A DNA stretch of 64,000 bases from Daedaleopsis sinensis (Eukaryota > Basidiomycota > Agaricomycetes > Polyporales > Polyporaceae). The notes beneath the pieces are model-generated. The model did not search any database. It was not told the DNA's origin and saw only the letters and a program-made list of their open reading frames with translations. The position numbers and the translations under genes were made by a program. The DNA lies in assembly GCA_033807695.1 (NCBI GenBank), contig CM066302.1:2542001-2606000 (forward strand). Reading direction: 5' to 3'. This document shows, one piece after another, positions 10,803 through 22,200 of the stretch (positions are counted from its first letter, which is position 1; the number at the start of each line of letters is the position of its first letter).

Positions 10803-13122
10803 CCAGACGTTCTGGAGCGAGGAACGAGTGTCAGAACGGATGGGAACGAGACTAGTCCTGGGCTATGCTGAGCTCGTCCCTGGGCGATCAAATTCGTCCA
10901 TCAGCAGTGATCGCGGACGCTAAAAGAGAACTTACTTGGTGTCGCACAAGTCCTCTAACGCCTCAACGTATGCGACGGCGTGAAGATCCCACGGCGACTC
11001 GTCGCGCAAGCTCTGGAAGTATTGCTGCTCCTCACGTTCGAGGTGTTTAAGGTTGTCCATGGTGAGCTCCAGTACCTTCATAGACTCGTCTACTACACCC
11101 TTCTTGTTGGCGATGATGTCGAGTGCCTGGCAGTAGTTGTTATATAGCATTTGTGCAAGATTGTTGTACTTTTCATCGTCCCACTGACGGAAAAACATGT
11201 GGATCAGCATCATGCGCCGGTAAGACGAAGCATAGTGGATGACGGGCGCAAGCTGGTTGGAAGCGCTGAACACACGTTCAAGCGTCTCTAGGTCCTCGAG
11301 ACCCATGCCGGGAATGCCGTTGGGGTGGTTGCGGAGCTGGCAGGGATATGCGTGAGAGTATCCATGGAATGCGTTGACGCACACGCGTCCGTGGAGAGCG
11401 TGGAAGGCAGGGCCAAGGGAACTGTTCGCCAGGGTGATCTTGAAGGTACATCCAATGTCGAACCTGAGAAGTATCGACATCGGGATGACGTCTATTGCCT
11501 TCGAGACGATCGCCAACAGATATTTTGCCCTAGTGACGACATCAGTAAGTGTGAGTGCATAATGCCACCGGTGTACTTACAATTCCCCGCTCCGGATCAT
11601 GTCGATCAGCCAGAGGACGAACCCGTGCCGACATGCCGCCGCAAACACTCCGGTTTCCTCGAAAATCGCCCACATGCGCTTCTTTTCATCCGAGGTGGCG
11701 GCTTTCCAGTTCACAGTGCAAGTCGAATCCGGCGCACCATCGGTAGGATCCCCCTCGTTGTCTACTTGGACAAGAGGTACTTCAACATGGTGCTGAGACT
11801 GCCGCGGCTTCACCTCATTCGCAAACTGGTCGACGTAGCCGGGTGGGATGTAGTATTCGCTGACAAAGCTCCAGGCATCTCCAACCTTTCGGTTCTGAGG
11901 AGCTACTCGCTTGAGCGAGTTGTTACCATCCATGACGATCATCCGCTCGTAGACCGGTGTCTCTTCGCCTTCAACCTAAAGCAAAGGAGTGAGATTGAAT
12001 GCATAAATGAGAGGAGGAAGGGCGGGGTACCTGATAGCTACAGGGCGGACACGCGTGACGTACGCGCCAGTCGGGCGCATCGCGGCCCAGCGCCGATTGG
12101 ATCTTCGTGTAGATATTTTCGGTTATGGCTAGATAGACATCAAAGGCGTCGGAAATTGCCTTGCGCCACCGGTGTCGGTATGAGATCTGAAATATAGTCA
12201 GATCAAGCAACCAGGATCGTGTCTGCAATACGTACAAAGTATCTGTAGCATATCAGCTTCACGAAAGCTTCAATGCTCAACGAAGCCTTCACGTGCCGGA
12301 TGTCTCGGAGGAGTTTGAGCGTGGGGATTGACACAGCCAGCGAGGGACGATCAGGAGTAGCCCCCAGGAACCCGGTGCGGACAAGAGCCTCGGCCACACA
12401 TTGATCGGCAGACCGCCGGATATCAACAGTTGTCTGCATGGTATAGAAGTCAATACACTCAATGTTGAAGTCATACTCCGAGGCCTCAATGGATGGAGGC
12501 TGAGGCGGGATGTCGTACTCGTACTTCCATAGAAGATATGCGTCGATGAGAGGCAATTGAAGCTCGCGCCAGCGCTCGTCCATCTTGTGAATGTGTTGGC
12601 CCCAGGTACGCGTATCTTTATATTTCCGATAGCCGTGGTTGCTAATGCCGATGTCAGCGAAGAACAGCGTGTAATGCGCAGTGATCTCACCGTGAATCCA
12701 AGAGGTCGCGCAGTGCAAACCTCACTGCTTCCTCGTCTGAGACTCCCATTGTCGCTGCTGTAAGCTGGTCCTCGTCTATGTAGTCATCCGGATTGGTGTC
12801 GGTAATAGTGGTCGCATCGTAGATGATATCATCTGTTCTACGAGATATCTCGTGGAGAATTCTCTTGCCCGGTGCCGGTTGGTGTGAGCCCTGCGTAGTG
12901 TAAGCTTTACAGCATGTTAATAGATCTATGCCCCGGGTAGTCAGCACCTTGGAGCAGCTTTGTACGATCTGCTTTTACACGATCCTGCGAGGCCTTGATC
13001 TTCTGCAGGCCGTGGTGGACCCTTTGAACGCCTCCAGGTCTCGTCAAACGCGTGCCATTGCTGCCCCCGGAGGTGAACGTCCTGACACTCTGGGAAACAG
13101 ACTCTTTACTGGTTCGCGCCAT
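10803..13122 (-). pseudogene. KDZ transposase, N-terminal and catalytic part
   Basis: Several minus-strand exons encode a KDZ-superfamily transposase. It starts MARTSKESVSQSVRT at 13122, followed by a segment with DTRTWGQHIHKMDERW. The DGNNSLKR block lies near 11930, the FDIGC block near 11460, CVNAFHGYSHAYPCQ near 11390 and GMGLEDLETLERVFSASNQL near 11290. These blocks correspond to the D-D-E catalytic core described for KDZ elements. The coding part stops at a GTAAGT donor at 10936; past a 56-bp intron the frame runs into two in-frame stops (TAG 10854-10852, TGA 10833-10831) and then into element 1. The missing C-terminus is at 3845-4694. The catalytic portion itself looks open, so inactivation may date from the insertion. 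Confidence 0.75.
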
Positions 13123-14639
13123 GATGCACTGAGAGGGCGGAAGCGCAACCGATGGTGGCCGATGTCGGATGCTACAACGGTGTGTAAAATTTTACTTGGC
13201 TTGAACCTTAACAAATGTAAACAACGAGTCTATACTATATGTACTGCTCGGACACCAGTCTGCCTGTATGAGAGACTTACCCAGTCGATCTTGTTGTTGG
13301 AATGACTCTCAACTAGCGGGACAGACGACGGGCGGGAGGGAGGCGGGAGGGAGGCGGGAGGAGGCGCTGGGAGGAGGTGTGGCCTGCAGCCACCGGGGAG
13401 CTCCGGGGAGTGGCGCCTAATCCGCAGCCACCGGGGAGCTCGGAGGAGAAGTCGATGTCTGTTGAAACATGTAGTTGAGACGAAACGACCGAAGACCCGT
13501 CCGCCCATATGGACATAAAACTTCGTGTAGCCGCCCGTTAGTTACCTGTCATGGTAGTTTTCCCTCCCTGATTACTTACTTAAATACTCGAGATTTTGTC
13601 TGTATTCCTCATGCGTTTGCATGGCACAAACGCCCTCGTCCTCCCTCCCCTGCTCGTGACTGCCCTCTCGCCCACTTGCTCCAACAATGTCATCGGGTCC
13701 AGACACGGTCCAGATGTTGGCCATCACACCGGGGGCATTCAAGTTGAGCAATGTAACAGGCAGTTATATCGCGGTCGCATCGTGGTCAAAATCCACATGT
13801 ATCTCGCGTTGGTCATGGTGCAGCATGCTGGAAATATTCAAAATGTTTCCGGGTTTTTGTGTTACATCCTGGATACATTTCAAATGTGGCATGTAGTAAC
13901 CACGATGTATCCAGCATGGAACACATTGACAAAGGAAAGTATTATTTGGATTATGATTACGCTATAATCACAATGGAACGACTCGTTACATTGGTCAATG
14001 CCCCCGGTGTCAAAGTCCGGAGTCTCGGGAGGAAACATCATTGGTATTATGTCACCCCCTTCCCTCCCCTCCTCCCCACCTTTCCCCTCCACTATACTAT
14101 GTACACTACACCCTTAGCTGACCTGCTCGCTGTACTGCGGTCGTCTAATAGTACATGATTGCAAAAAAGGCGGAGCGAAACGGACACGAGACGGGCGAGC
14201 TAGCGAGCTCGCTGTTGCAGACAGCGGCGGCGGGTGCGGGAGACATGAAGCGGACGGGCGGGCGGGCGGAATGATGGCGGAGGTGATGGGGCGCCCAGCT
14301 AGCGCGGGAATCAGACACGCCGTCGGCATCAGGCTGATGCCGAGGGTGCCGATGATGCACAGCGCGCCGTATAGTGGGCGGGAGGGTATCTTCCTCAACA
14401 AGTAAGAGGCGGCGGTATTCGCGGTATTACTCACAGTGAGGGGCGGGTTCAGGTGTTATAATGTCGTGATGATCAGGTGAGTGGCAAAGCCACGGGTCGT
14501 AAACTAGTATACATATTAAAGCAATGCCGCGCAACTTGTCTCGGTCTGAGTCTCACCTTGTCCGCGTGCGCGCCATTACTGCTCTCCCGCCCGCCAATCC
14601 TAGTCCTCGTAGAGCACAGCCGCTCCCCTGGCCGACGGA
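13123..14639. other. gene-poor decayed stretch with G-rich and duplicated motifs
   Basis: No gene could be supported. At 13310-13375 there is G-rich repetitive DNA (gggaggcgggagg). An 18-bp direct repeat GCAGCCACCGGGGAGCTC occurs at 13386-13403 and 13424-13441. Around 13728-13755 and 13985-14015 an imperfect inverted pair shares CACCGGGGGCATT and CAATGTAAC; read as protein both give a TGGI..QCN-like string, so they may be diverged copies of one exon. 14160-14430 is again GC-rich. Confidence 0.35.
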
Positions 14640-14774
14640 TTGTCCTATTATGGCCAGAGAGTGTGTGGACGGCTTCAATGCGAGACTCTGCGACGGCAGA
14701 ACGTCATTCTGCTCGGCATCCCACAATGTCTGACTACGGACGACGTGTTTGGCGGTTACTTCATGCCTCGAGGT
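14640..14774 (+). pseudogene. cytochrome P450 scrap (K-helix to beta sheet region)
   Basis: One frame reads CETLRRQNVILLGIPQCL followed by TTDDVFGGYFMPRG. This matches the ExxR helix and the following strand of Agaricomycete P450s and resembles the same region in the two P450 genes at 24.8 and 32.0 kb (LGIPHSTTEDDEFGGYF). Nothing upstream or downstream extends it to a gene; a GTAAGT follows directly, and a small inverted-repeat element begins at about 14800. A relic of a P450 gene. Confidence 0.5.
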
Positions 14775-14796
14775 AAGTATAGTGCTGGTATAGTGT

Positions 14797-15442
14797 CCCG
14801 TGATATGATGGTCATTTTGTACATTTATTACAAATCGCGCAACTATCATATTATATCAGACTACAGCGCAAAACTATGTAAACCGCCGCGCAAAACTCTT
14901 TCGACGGCAGCGCAAAACTTTCTCGGCTAATTCAGATGGCTTTCCTGTGTCTCTTCTCATTCAAATTCGACCATATTCTACTCCTAATGGCCAGAGATCT
15001 ATTTCAAGGCCTTCAAAAACGTTGATTTTAACTCTGAGAGTGTCCAATGGACTTCTGAGATATTGCGAACGGAGGCATGGGAAAAGGCCTAGACGCCTGT
15101 AGAGCGCTTACATCTCCCCATCCGGTCTAACGCCCAGCCACAGCGGAGTTTCAAACCACAGGAACCCGTCCGACGTGTCCGAGCGGCTAGACTTCTTCTT
15201 TCCTCCCTCCTCCCTCGAGTCATTCTACCCCTCCGAATTCTCTCCAGAGCTTCCGGAAATCCGTAGAACTGCTCCTTCGACCTGCTCTTCACTCCACACA
15301 CCCCGTAGGATACATTTTCTGACCTGTTGTACACACTTAGAGTAGAAGTCAAAAGTTTTGCGCTGCAATTTTTGGTTGAGCTGTAAGAAAATAAGTTATG
15401 CGCTATTGTTATTAAATGTACAAAATGACCGCCATACCGTGA
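14797..15442. mobile_element. small non-autonomous inverted-repeat (MITE-like) element
   Basis: The left end (GATATGATGGTCATTTTGTACATTT from about 14802) pairs as an inverted repeat with the right end (GTACAAAATGACCGCCATACC, to about 15438), and the similarity continues inward with several gcgcaaaact motifs (14868-14925 and 15355-15365 on the other strand). There is no coding capacity. A target duplication was not identified with confidence. It lies directly downstream of the P450 scrap. Confidence 0.55.
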
Positions 15443-15957
15443 AATAGTAGAACATCGCGTTACCGGCAGTGTTTCACGCGTTTATCAAAGGACGCATTCA
15501 TTTATCGCACGTTCTACTACGTTCCACCTATGTTACAGATTGAAATTTGCTCCCCGATACAGGGACAAGGCCACCTCTAACGTCATGTTCTCTCTGCTAA
15601 CCATAACAATAGACTAAGTCCCTCCATTAGTCCGATGCAGGACCGGAGCCCACTGCTCCATCTGGAAAAACCTCCCTTGCAAATTTGCAATAATGTGTGC
15701 AAGTGTTACACATTTTGCGCATGTGTCAAACTTGTACATATTTGCAAGGTGGTCCAACTATATTAGTATAACTAGTAGAAAAAGTGTACTAATCCAGAGC
15801 AATATATTGACAAACTTTTTATCAATTTGCAGCATCATCACATCCTGCTCTTACTCTTAGACCTCTTAAACACTCTAAAAGTGGGGTTAGATGGTGAATT
15901 CAATGGTCAAGAATGAGGTATTGCCCCGGGTAAAGCAGGGAAAAAATGCGAAATAAA

Positions 15958-16036
15958 AATGAACCCACCAGGATTTGAACCCTGGACATCACTAGCCTCA
16001 TCATCTGACCACTGCATCCAACCACTGCCCCATATG
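15958..16036 (-). other. tRNA-like sequence, left arm
   Basis: Minus-strand copy of the tRNA-like head: box-B GGTTCAAATCC lies near 15972 and box-A-like TGGGGCAGTGG near 16030. The T-arm pairs only partly and no matching 5' acceptor strand exists, so this is tRNA-derived rather than a working tRNA. Confidence 0.5.
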
Positions 16037-16333
16037 ACCTTGATATTTTGAGGAGATACATCGCACATATACCACTCCTTCATGGACTTAGATGTTTTAC
16101 TCAAGCTCACCTCTGGGAAGACTGCTCTGCTCTGTAGCCAAATGGCTGTATACAGTATACTCTTTTGATCTACAGTCCACTCTACAATATATATGCTCAG
16201 GATTATGTTTAGATCAGCTATAGCTCACATTAGCAGTAGAGCACAGTGGTTTTTCGGGAGGTGAGCTTGAGTAAAAACATCTAAGTCCATGAAGGAGTGG
16301 TATATGTGCGATGTATCTCCTCAAAATATCAAG

Positions 16334-16412
16334 GTCATATGGGGCAGTGGTTGGATGCAGTGGTCAGATGATGAGGCTAGTGTTGTCCAGGGTTCAAATC
16401 CTGGTGGGTTCA
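16334..16412 (+). other. tRNA-like sequence, right arm
   Basis: Plus-strand partner of the left-arm copy, with the same internal-promoter-like boxes (A near 16338, B near 16391). It could still bind pol III factors, but the cloverleaf is incomplete. Confidence 0.5.
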
Positions 16413-16757
16413 TTTTTATTTCGCATTTTTTCCCTGCTTTACCCGGGGCAATACCTCATTCTTGACCATTGAATTCACCTTTTAAGAGGTTTCAGAGCAT
16501 GAGGAGGGTCTACTCATGGCACCACTCATACCACATTGCTACTATTATGGTGAAATTGTACCACAAATTAGTACCAATTTGTACTAGTATTTTGACCCCC
16601 CTAGATATATCTGACATACCTGACACTTATGCAATTTTTGCCATTGTAGTACAAATTATTGCAAATGTGCAAAGGAGGTTTTTCCAGATGTCACACACTC
16701 AGACCTTTGTGAATATCCCGCTCCTCCATTTGGGGCTCTGTTTGTTGACGACGGCTC

Positions 16758-16765
16758 CGATAAAT
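16758..16765. repeat. target site duplication of element 2, left copy (CGATAAAT)
   Basis: The 8-mer CGATAAAT directly precedes the element tip TAGGCT and recurs at 23596-23603 directly after the tip AGCCTA. Confidence 0.75.
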
Positions 16766-16766
16766 T

Positions 16767-16841
16767 AGGCTGAAAGTTCTTGTGAGGGGGGGTGCAGATG
16801 ACCCCCGTGGGAACGTCGGAGAATGAACGTGCCGACGGCAC
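16767..16841 (+). repeat. left terminal inverted repeat of element 2
   Basis: 75 bp beginning AGGCTGAAAGTTC, with a G7 run, matching the reverse complement of 23462-23536 at 73 of 75 positions. Confidence 0.9.
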
Positions 16842-16948
16842 CCTGCCAGAATGTATGAGACGCCGGTGGCACGACTCTTGGTGTCCTTCGTCCACGACGT
16901 CCTCATGCCTGTACTACCTCGTATACCCTCTATAATCCTATCTTAGAC

Positions 16949-19131
16949 ATGGCTAATGAGGTTTCCACCATCACATCTCAGAAGCTTGCGGAGATCTTTC
17001 AGGAAAAGTGCGGCATCGTTGCCCCTCGCGACTTCCAGCTCGCGCACGGCCTCGACCTCATTCACGGCCGCGATCTCTTCCTCGTCGCTGCACCTGGCTT
17101 CGGAAAAACTCTGGTCATGGCAGCACCTTTTCTAGCGGCGCAATATCTAGGCAGAAACGGCATCGGTATTGTGGTGGTCCCGACGAAAATACTCACGGAA
17201 CAGCAGGTCTGGTCCAATCTCGTCGGACTCGAGGAATGAGTCTGAGCCGTAGATACATACTGACTTACGTGAATTCTAAACAGGCTGAGGCGTTTAAATC
17301 ATACAACCTCTTGGCCTTGGCGATAAATCAAGACACTCTCCGCAACGCGCAGTACGATAATCGGGACCTGATCAAAGAGATCACTGAAGGAACCGGTGTC
17401 CGTATCGCGGTGGTGACTCCCTGGATGCTCAAGAACGACAATCTGCAGGAGATCTTGTCTCAGGGTCAGACTCGCGCACAGATTTGCTGGTTCCTCATCG
17501 ACGAGGTACACCTGGCGAACAAGAATGACTCGAGTGTCTGGCTTGCACCCTACCGCGCTATCCTGCACATGCGCGACCGGCTGCCTTCTCGCACCATCTG
17601 GGCTGGTATGACTGGTACCGCTACACGCTCAGAGACCCAGGAAATCTCGCGATCTCTGGGCTTTAGGTCGTTCATCAATGCACGACACACAGTGGACCGC
17701 AAGAACGTCAAATTCATCCCTCGTTTCCTCAAACACCCCTTCTCAGGCACCGAATTTCTAGACCTGAGCTTCCTGATACCACCCTCTATGACGTCCGCTA
17801 ACGACATCAGATCTACGCTCGTTTTCTGTGACACTATAGAAATGGGACATCGCGTGATGCGGTTTCTTGACTTGCTCATCCCACTCGATATTCCCAACCG
17901 TGCACGCCTAATAGTGTCTTGTAATGGCCTCATGGACCTACAAGAGCGCAACGATTTCAAGGCCAGCATGGACTCTGGGGCTGTCCGGATCGGAGTTGTG
18001 ACGGATGCTTGTACCTATGGCTTCAACATCTCGGCGACACGAGTGGTCACTGTCTCTTTGGGCGGCTCCCTGGTCTACTCGAAGCTCTATCAACAATGGG
18101 GTCGTGTCTCGCGCGATGGGTCCTCGGGCGTGGTCTATGCATTCGTTCCGCCCTGGCTCCGAATCTTACCACTAGGCGAAGTCACTACAGATACGAAGCG
18201 GGAGGAGGCACGCCGTCGCGAAGATGTCCCCAAGATCATCCTCGACTTTTTCAACGCGACATCGTCTGTATGCCCCCGTGACATCCACCTGGCCTATAAC
18301 GACGAATCTCTCGGCAGTCGTCCCGACAGCTGTTGTAGTGCACATGTTCCAGAGCCTGAGGAGTCCGTTGATCGCGCGCTCGTCACTCACTGGGCTCAGC
18401 GTCTCACCAAGCGTATCGTCACTCGGAAGCCTGCCCCACGGTCTGACGGTTCTTTCAAACCCCTCGAGTCGCACATGAAGGAGTCCCTTCGCCGCACGTT
18501 AGAGCTTTGGCGAGTCCAACGATGGGATGTAGTCTGCCCTCCTGGGAGCGACATGCCGTCAAGTAAATTCCTATCGAATCTGCTGGTCTCTCGTCTCTGC
18601 GATCGGGCTCATGCGTGTACGACTATGGACAAGCTAGAGGCGACACTTGACTCACAGTGGGCTTATTTCTCAACGGAAGGAGAGGCACTGCACCAACTTG
18701 TCATGCGTGCACTACGAGGCTTCAAGATTATCATCAATGGTCGAGAACCGAAGGTCTCCGAAGCAGTCGTACAATCGCACCATGATTCGGTGAGTGGGAA
18801 CCATTTACAGTGGTGTATTTGGTGGTGTATATAATATCCTTAGTCACAGCTGCAGATTTCTATCCCTCCCCGCCCCACCGTTCGCCTCATCAAGCTGACA
18901 TTCAAGACGGGAGTCTCGAACATCGACCGCTCGGAGCGCGACTCTATGGCGACGGGTTGTGGAGCTGATGTGGTTATAGACGGCGAGTCAGAAGATGGTG
19001 TCCACAATGTCCCATCAAAGCGAAAGGTTCCGGAAGGCGGTGAGATACTGGAAGATGTGACAGGGAAGCGTACGAGGGGGATCGAGTCAGGCAAAGAAAA
19101 CCGAGGGCCTGGAAGTCAACGGCACGAATGA
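16949..19131 (+). CDS. RecQ-like SF2 helicase of element 2
   Basis: Model: exons 16949-17206, 17284-18789 and 18844-19131, about 683 residues. Visible motifs: Walker A APGFGKT (near 17095), motif II DEVH followed by LANKND (near 17500), motif III-like GMTGTAT, a helicase-C domain with LVFCDT and VVTDACTYGFN, and motif VI QQWGRVSRDG (near 18095). This is an SF2 ATP-dependent helicase of RecQ-like type; no HRDC or zinc-binding tail is obvious, and the C-terminus is basic (SKRKVPEGG). The first intron is odd: the only in-frame donor is GTCTGG (17207), while a better site would need repair near TGAGTC at 17237, just at an in-frame TGA. Probably needed for mobilising the element; inferred from linkage. 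Confidence 0.75.
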
Positions 19132-19254
19132 GGGGATAAAGGTTCTGGGCGAGGTCGGTCGTGGTGACCATGGTACATGGTTCATTTGAGATAGCTGTTG
19201 TGTACGCTCAATGCATATGATAATTCAGAGATTGTCTCGTGCGTACCAGGTGTG

Positions 19255-22200
19255 TTAACCATCCAGAACATCATGTAACAAGACAAATGGTTCAAGGGTC
19301 ATGGACCCATCGTGTTGAGCGACAATCGGATTAGACGGCTCAATGTATAGCTCTTCGGCAACATCCTGCGGTGTCCCAAGGTAGCGTATGAGTAACTTCC
19401 ATGTCTCAAAGCGGAATGACAGCGATTACCTGGGGGCCCGCCGGCACACTACTACCAGCCTCTGCTTGTGATAACAGGTCGGGAGGTTCATGAACGCTGT
19501 TTTGATCCTCAGTGGTACGTCGAAGGAAGGTCTTCAGCTGACCGCCGTCACCGAGTTTCTCTCTTCCCAAATCGAACTCGTTCACTACGACGTAGGGCTG
19601 AGTGCGCCCGATGTGGAAGCGGAGCACATCATCTTCTTGATAGTGCGCACCGAGTCGATTGATATCTGCTTGAGTGTCTGAATCTGTGTGTCGACGGCCT
19701 GGGCGTCGAATACCATAGAAATCTAGTGAGACTTCCCGCATGTCACAGAATCCACGGAGGTTTGGGGTAATGACGTTACGGAGGAATTTCGAATCGAAAT
19801 CGAGACTCTTCTTGTTGAACAGGCGCTTGAGCTGGAAGTTGGAGTGCTCCTGGAGGAGGTCGTGCTCGTGCCAGTGGCCCGGAAGTCCGGATGGGTTCAC
19901 CAGGTAGTTGTTGAGGACCGTCTGTCGAAGTTCAGGCGAGAACTCGTGTTTGAAGTTGCAAGCGAGCTCGAGGAGCTCGTTCCCATAGTTGGTAGCGCCA
20001 GCGCCCCAAAACGAGAATGTGAGCAGCTGTTGGACGTACATTAGATGGGTGTTGTGCGCGGTACAGATGAGAGAGATGATGTAATCGGCACTTACCTTGA
20101 TAACCTCCATAACACGACCAATGTCGCCCTCTGCGGTCGCGGAACAGAACTCCATGTACCAAAACGTTAAACGGAGAAATGCGATGTTGTTCTGTAGTTT
20201 GTGATCGCCAGCGTGAGGCGTGCCCGAGTCATCGGAGGTGGATGATCCTGGTGTAGTACCCATATAGCACCATGACTCAGCGATACATGGTGCGAGACCG
20301 GCAAAAATGAACTCACCTGCTCGCCGGCCATATATCTCTTCGGGACCCCAGGTTGTCTTGTCCCGAGCTTTCTCCCATGCCTTTGTGGTCATGTAGCGTG
20401 AGTACGCTATCTCCGCATACTCTGCTAAGACGTCATAGGAACACGACACGAGAGGACCCCCAGGCGCAAAGTATCGGTTGACTGCTTCAAGTAACGGAGT
20501 CGCGGGGTCATATACCACACCGGTTTTCTCCTCGCAGATAGTACTACACACATGTGAACACCCATGGCCATGATAGTAAGCATAGGAACGACGCCCAGCA
20601 TGCTTACCGTAGTGCATGAAGGAGGAGAGCCTCAAAACGGTCCTCGAGGATGTGATGGCCAGGATAGAATTCGCAGACCTTGGGGTTGAACTTCTCCCGC
20701 CCCAGAAGAGTCGCATCGTGGTACATTCCGCCGACGTTCTGTCCGGAAATGTCGGGTCGGTACATGAGGCGGAAGATAGACTTCATGAGCGCCCATTTCA
20801 TATGCCAGAGCTGGATCACCGGGACATAGCTCTTCGCGCACGCTGCCACGCTCGTGGTACTGGCCTTCGAACGATACTTTTTAACCTGCCGTAGTCGGTG
20901 TACTGTGAGCTGGTCGCCGCCCGCTATGAGAATTTTGTCGTCGAGCCAATCAGGCTTGATGCCGAACTGCTGTGTAACGATGTCACGTAGCACGTCCCAG
21001 GTACCGACCGCAGTAGACTCGTCAATGGCAGAGCATTTAAGTGATTGCACGTCGCTCCTGCGAAGACGTAGCGGACACTTCTTGTGTGTCTCGGAGAAGA
21101 TGTTCTGGATCGTTTTTCGATGACTAGCCAGCCCCGGAATATACTTCGCCCATATCCGCAGCACAGTTCCAATCCCGATCCCGCGAATGTGAGCCCAGTC
21201 GATGTCGTCCTCAAGCTCCCCAACGGTGAGCTTCGAGCGCTCCTGCTTATTGATCTTGTCAAGCAAAGGCTCGAGGCGCAGGGCTCCCGGGATGACATCT
21301 TCTAACCTCACCGCAGTCGCTGCAGTGCCGTTTTTCATGTCGTTCTACACGCCGTGGGCCATCAGCTCATAACGGCTCTATGAGACCATGGCATGCTCAC
21401 CAGTTGCGACAGTGTTTGCTGCCAAGACCGTTGATTCTTGTTGACGTTATCCCAGAGAAGCATAAATTCCGGCGCATTGATCCTGACGTTCAGGCCCCAA
21501 GCTCGAACACGATTGCACGCGTCCAAGGCAAGCATGTTAAGGCGCTTGAGCAGCGTCGAGTATGAGACGCAGAGACCGAGTCGCCCTAGAATGCGGTAGA
21601 CGCGTGCAGGCGCATTGCACACAAACAGAACACACCCTACGAATGTCGGGAAGCTCGTAGCCAGCTGGTAGGACACGTGCAGGGAGCTCAATGTTTGGAC
21701 GGTTGCAACCTAGCGTATCGCGTGAGCAACGAAGTATACGTAGACTGCGAATGATAGATGACTGACCAGCCATGGATCTCGACGTAACCGTAGGTCTACC
21801 TCCTCCGGATCAGCTGTCGATTCAAGCGCTAGCTCTGCGCTCTCCGAGTCGCCGCGCTCCGAGTCACTGCATCAGTCGGTGTAGAAACAAACCAAGACAT
21901 TACTACGTGGGCAGTCAATTGACGATGGGTAATCATACCGGAGGGAGACTGCAACATCAAGTTTACTGCGCGCTCGTTTGCTTGTGCCTAGCGTACTTGC
22001 ACATGCGAATATTGCAGGTGCCTGAAGTGATATACGCCAGAACGTTGAGTGCCCAAATATATGCTAGTCAATTTTGACAAGCAGTGCATGAACGGACCTG
22101 CGTCGCGATGAGATCTTGAGTCTCCGCTGCATCCCATTCCAAAATCATCTGCCAAGTGACGGAGTTGTGTATCGAGAATTTGTTATCGTAAGCGAGAAGA

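Larger units (their letters stand above)
4684..10813. mobile_element. element 1: DUF6589 + RecQ-like helicase element inserted in a KDZ gene (degenerate)
   Basis: The insert separates the two halves of a KDZ transposase gene. The sequence CCAGACGTTCT stands at both edges in direct orientation (4684-4694 and 10803-10813). An inverted repeat pair is also visible: 4830-4872 against 10813-10771, 36 of 43 positions identical by eye. The left end carries an additional hairpin (4684-4840). Inside, DUF6589 (+) and the RecQ-like helicase (-) converge with a gap of about 150 bp. Both genes contain in-frame stops, so the copy is probably dead. Whether the 11-mer is a target duplication or part of the terminal repeat is ambiguous, because it is close to palindromic and occurs three times. 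Confidence 0.7.
15657..16693. repeat. palindromic element with two tRNA-like heads
   Basis: Two arms of about 215 bp (15893-16108 and 16255-16470) are near-perfect reverse complements around a 145-bp centre. Outer ends 15657-15692 (CATCTGGAAAAACCTCC) and 16655-16693 also pair. Each arm holds a tRNA-like stretch: a box-A-like TGGGGCAGTGG and a box-B-like GGTTCAAATCC, then CTGGTGGGTTCA. The overall form is that of a tRNA-derived SINE present twice head to head, or a foldback element that captured one. Confidence 0.7.

Noticed and set aside
3485..13550. Terminal repeats and target duplication of the KDZ element in the G-rich zones on both sides
   Set aside because: Only short matches such as TAACGGGC were found, with no flanking duplication.
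14114..14434. A minus-strand membrane-protein-like frame
   Set aside because: GC-rich degenerate repeat DNA keeps several frames open, and no family resemblance was found.
15958..16412. Two functional tRNA genes
   Set aside because: The T-arm pairs only partly and no 5' acceptor strand matches; they are tRNA-derived only.
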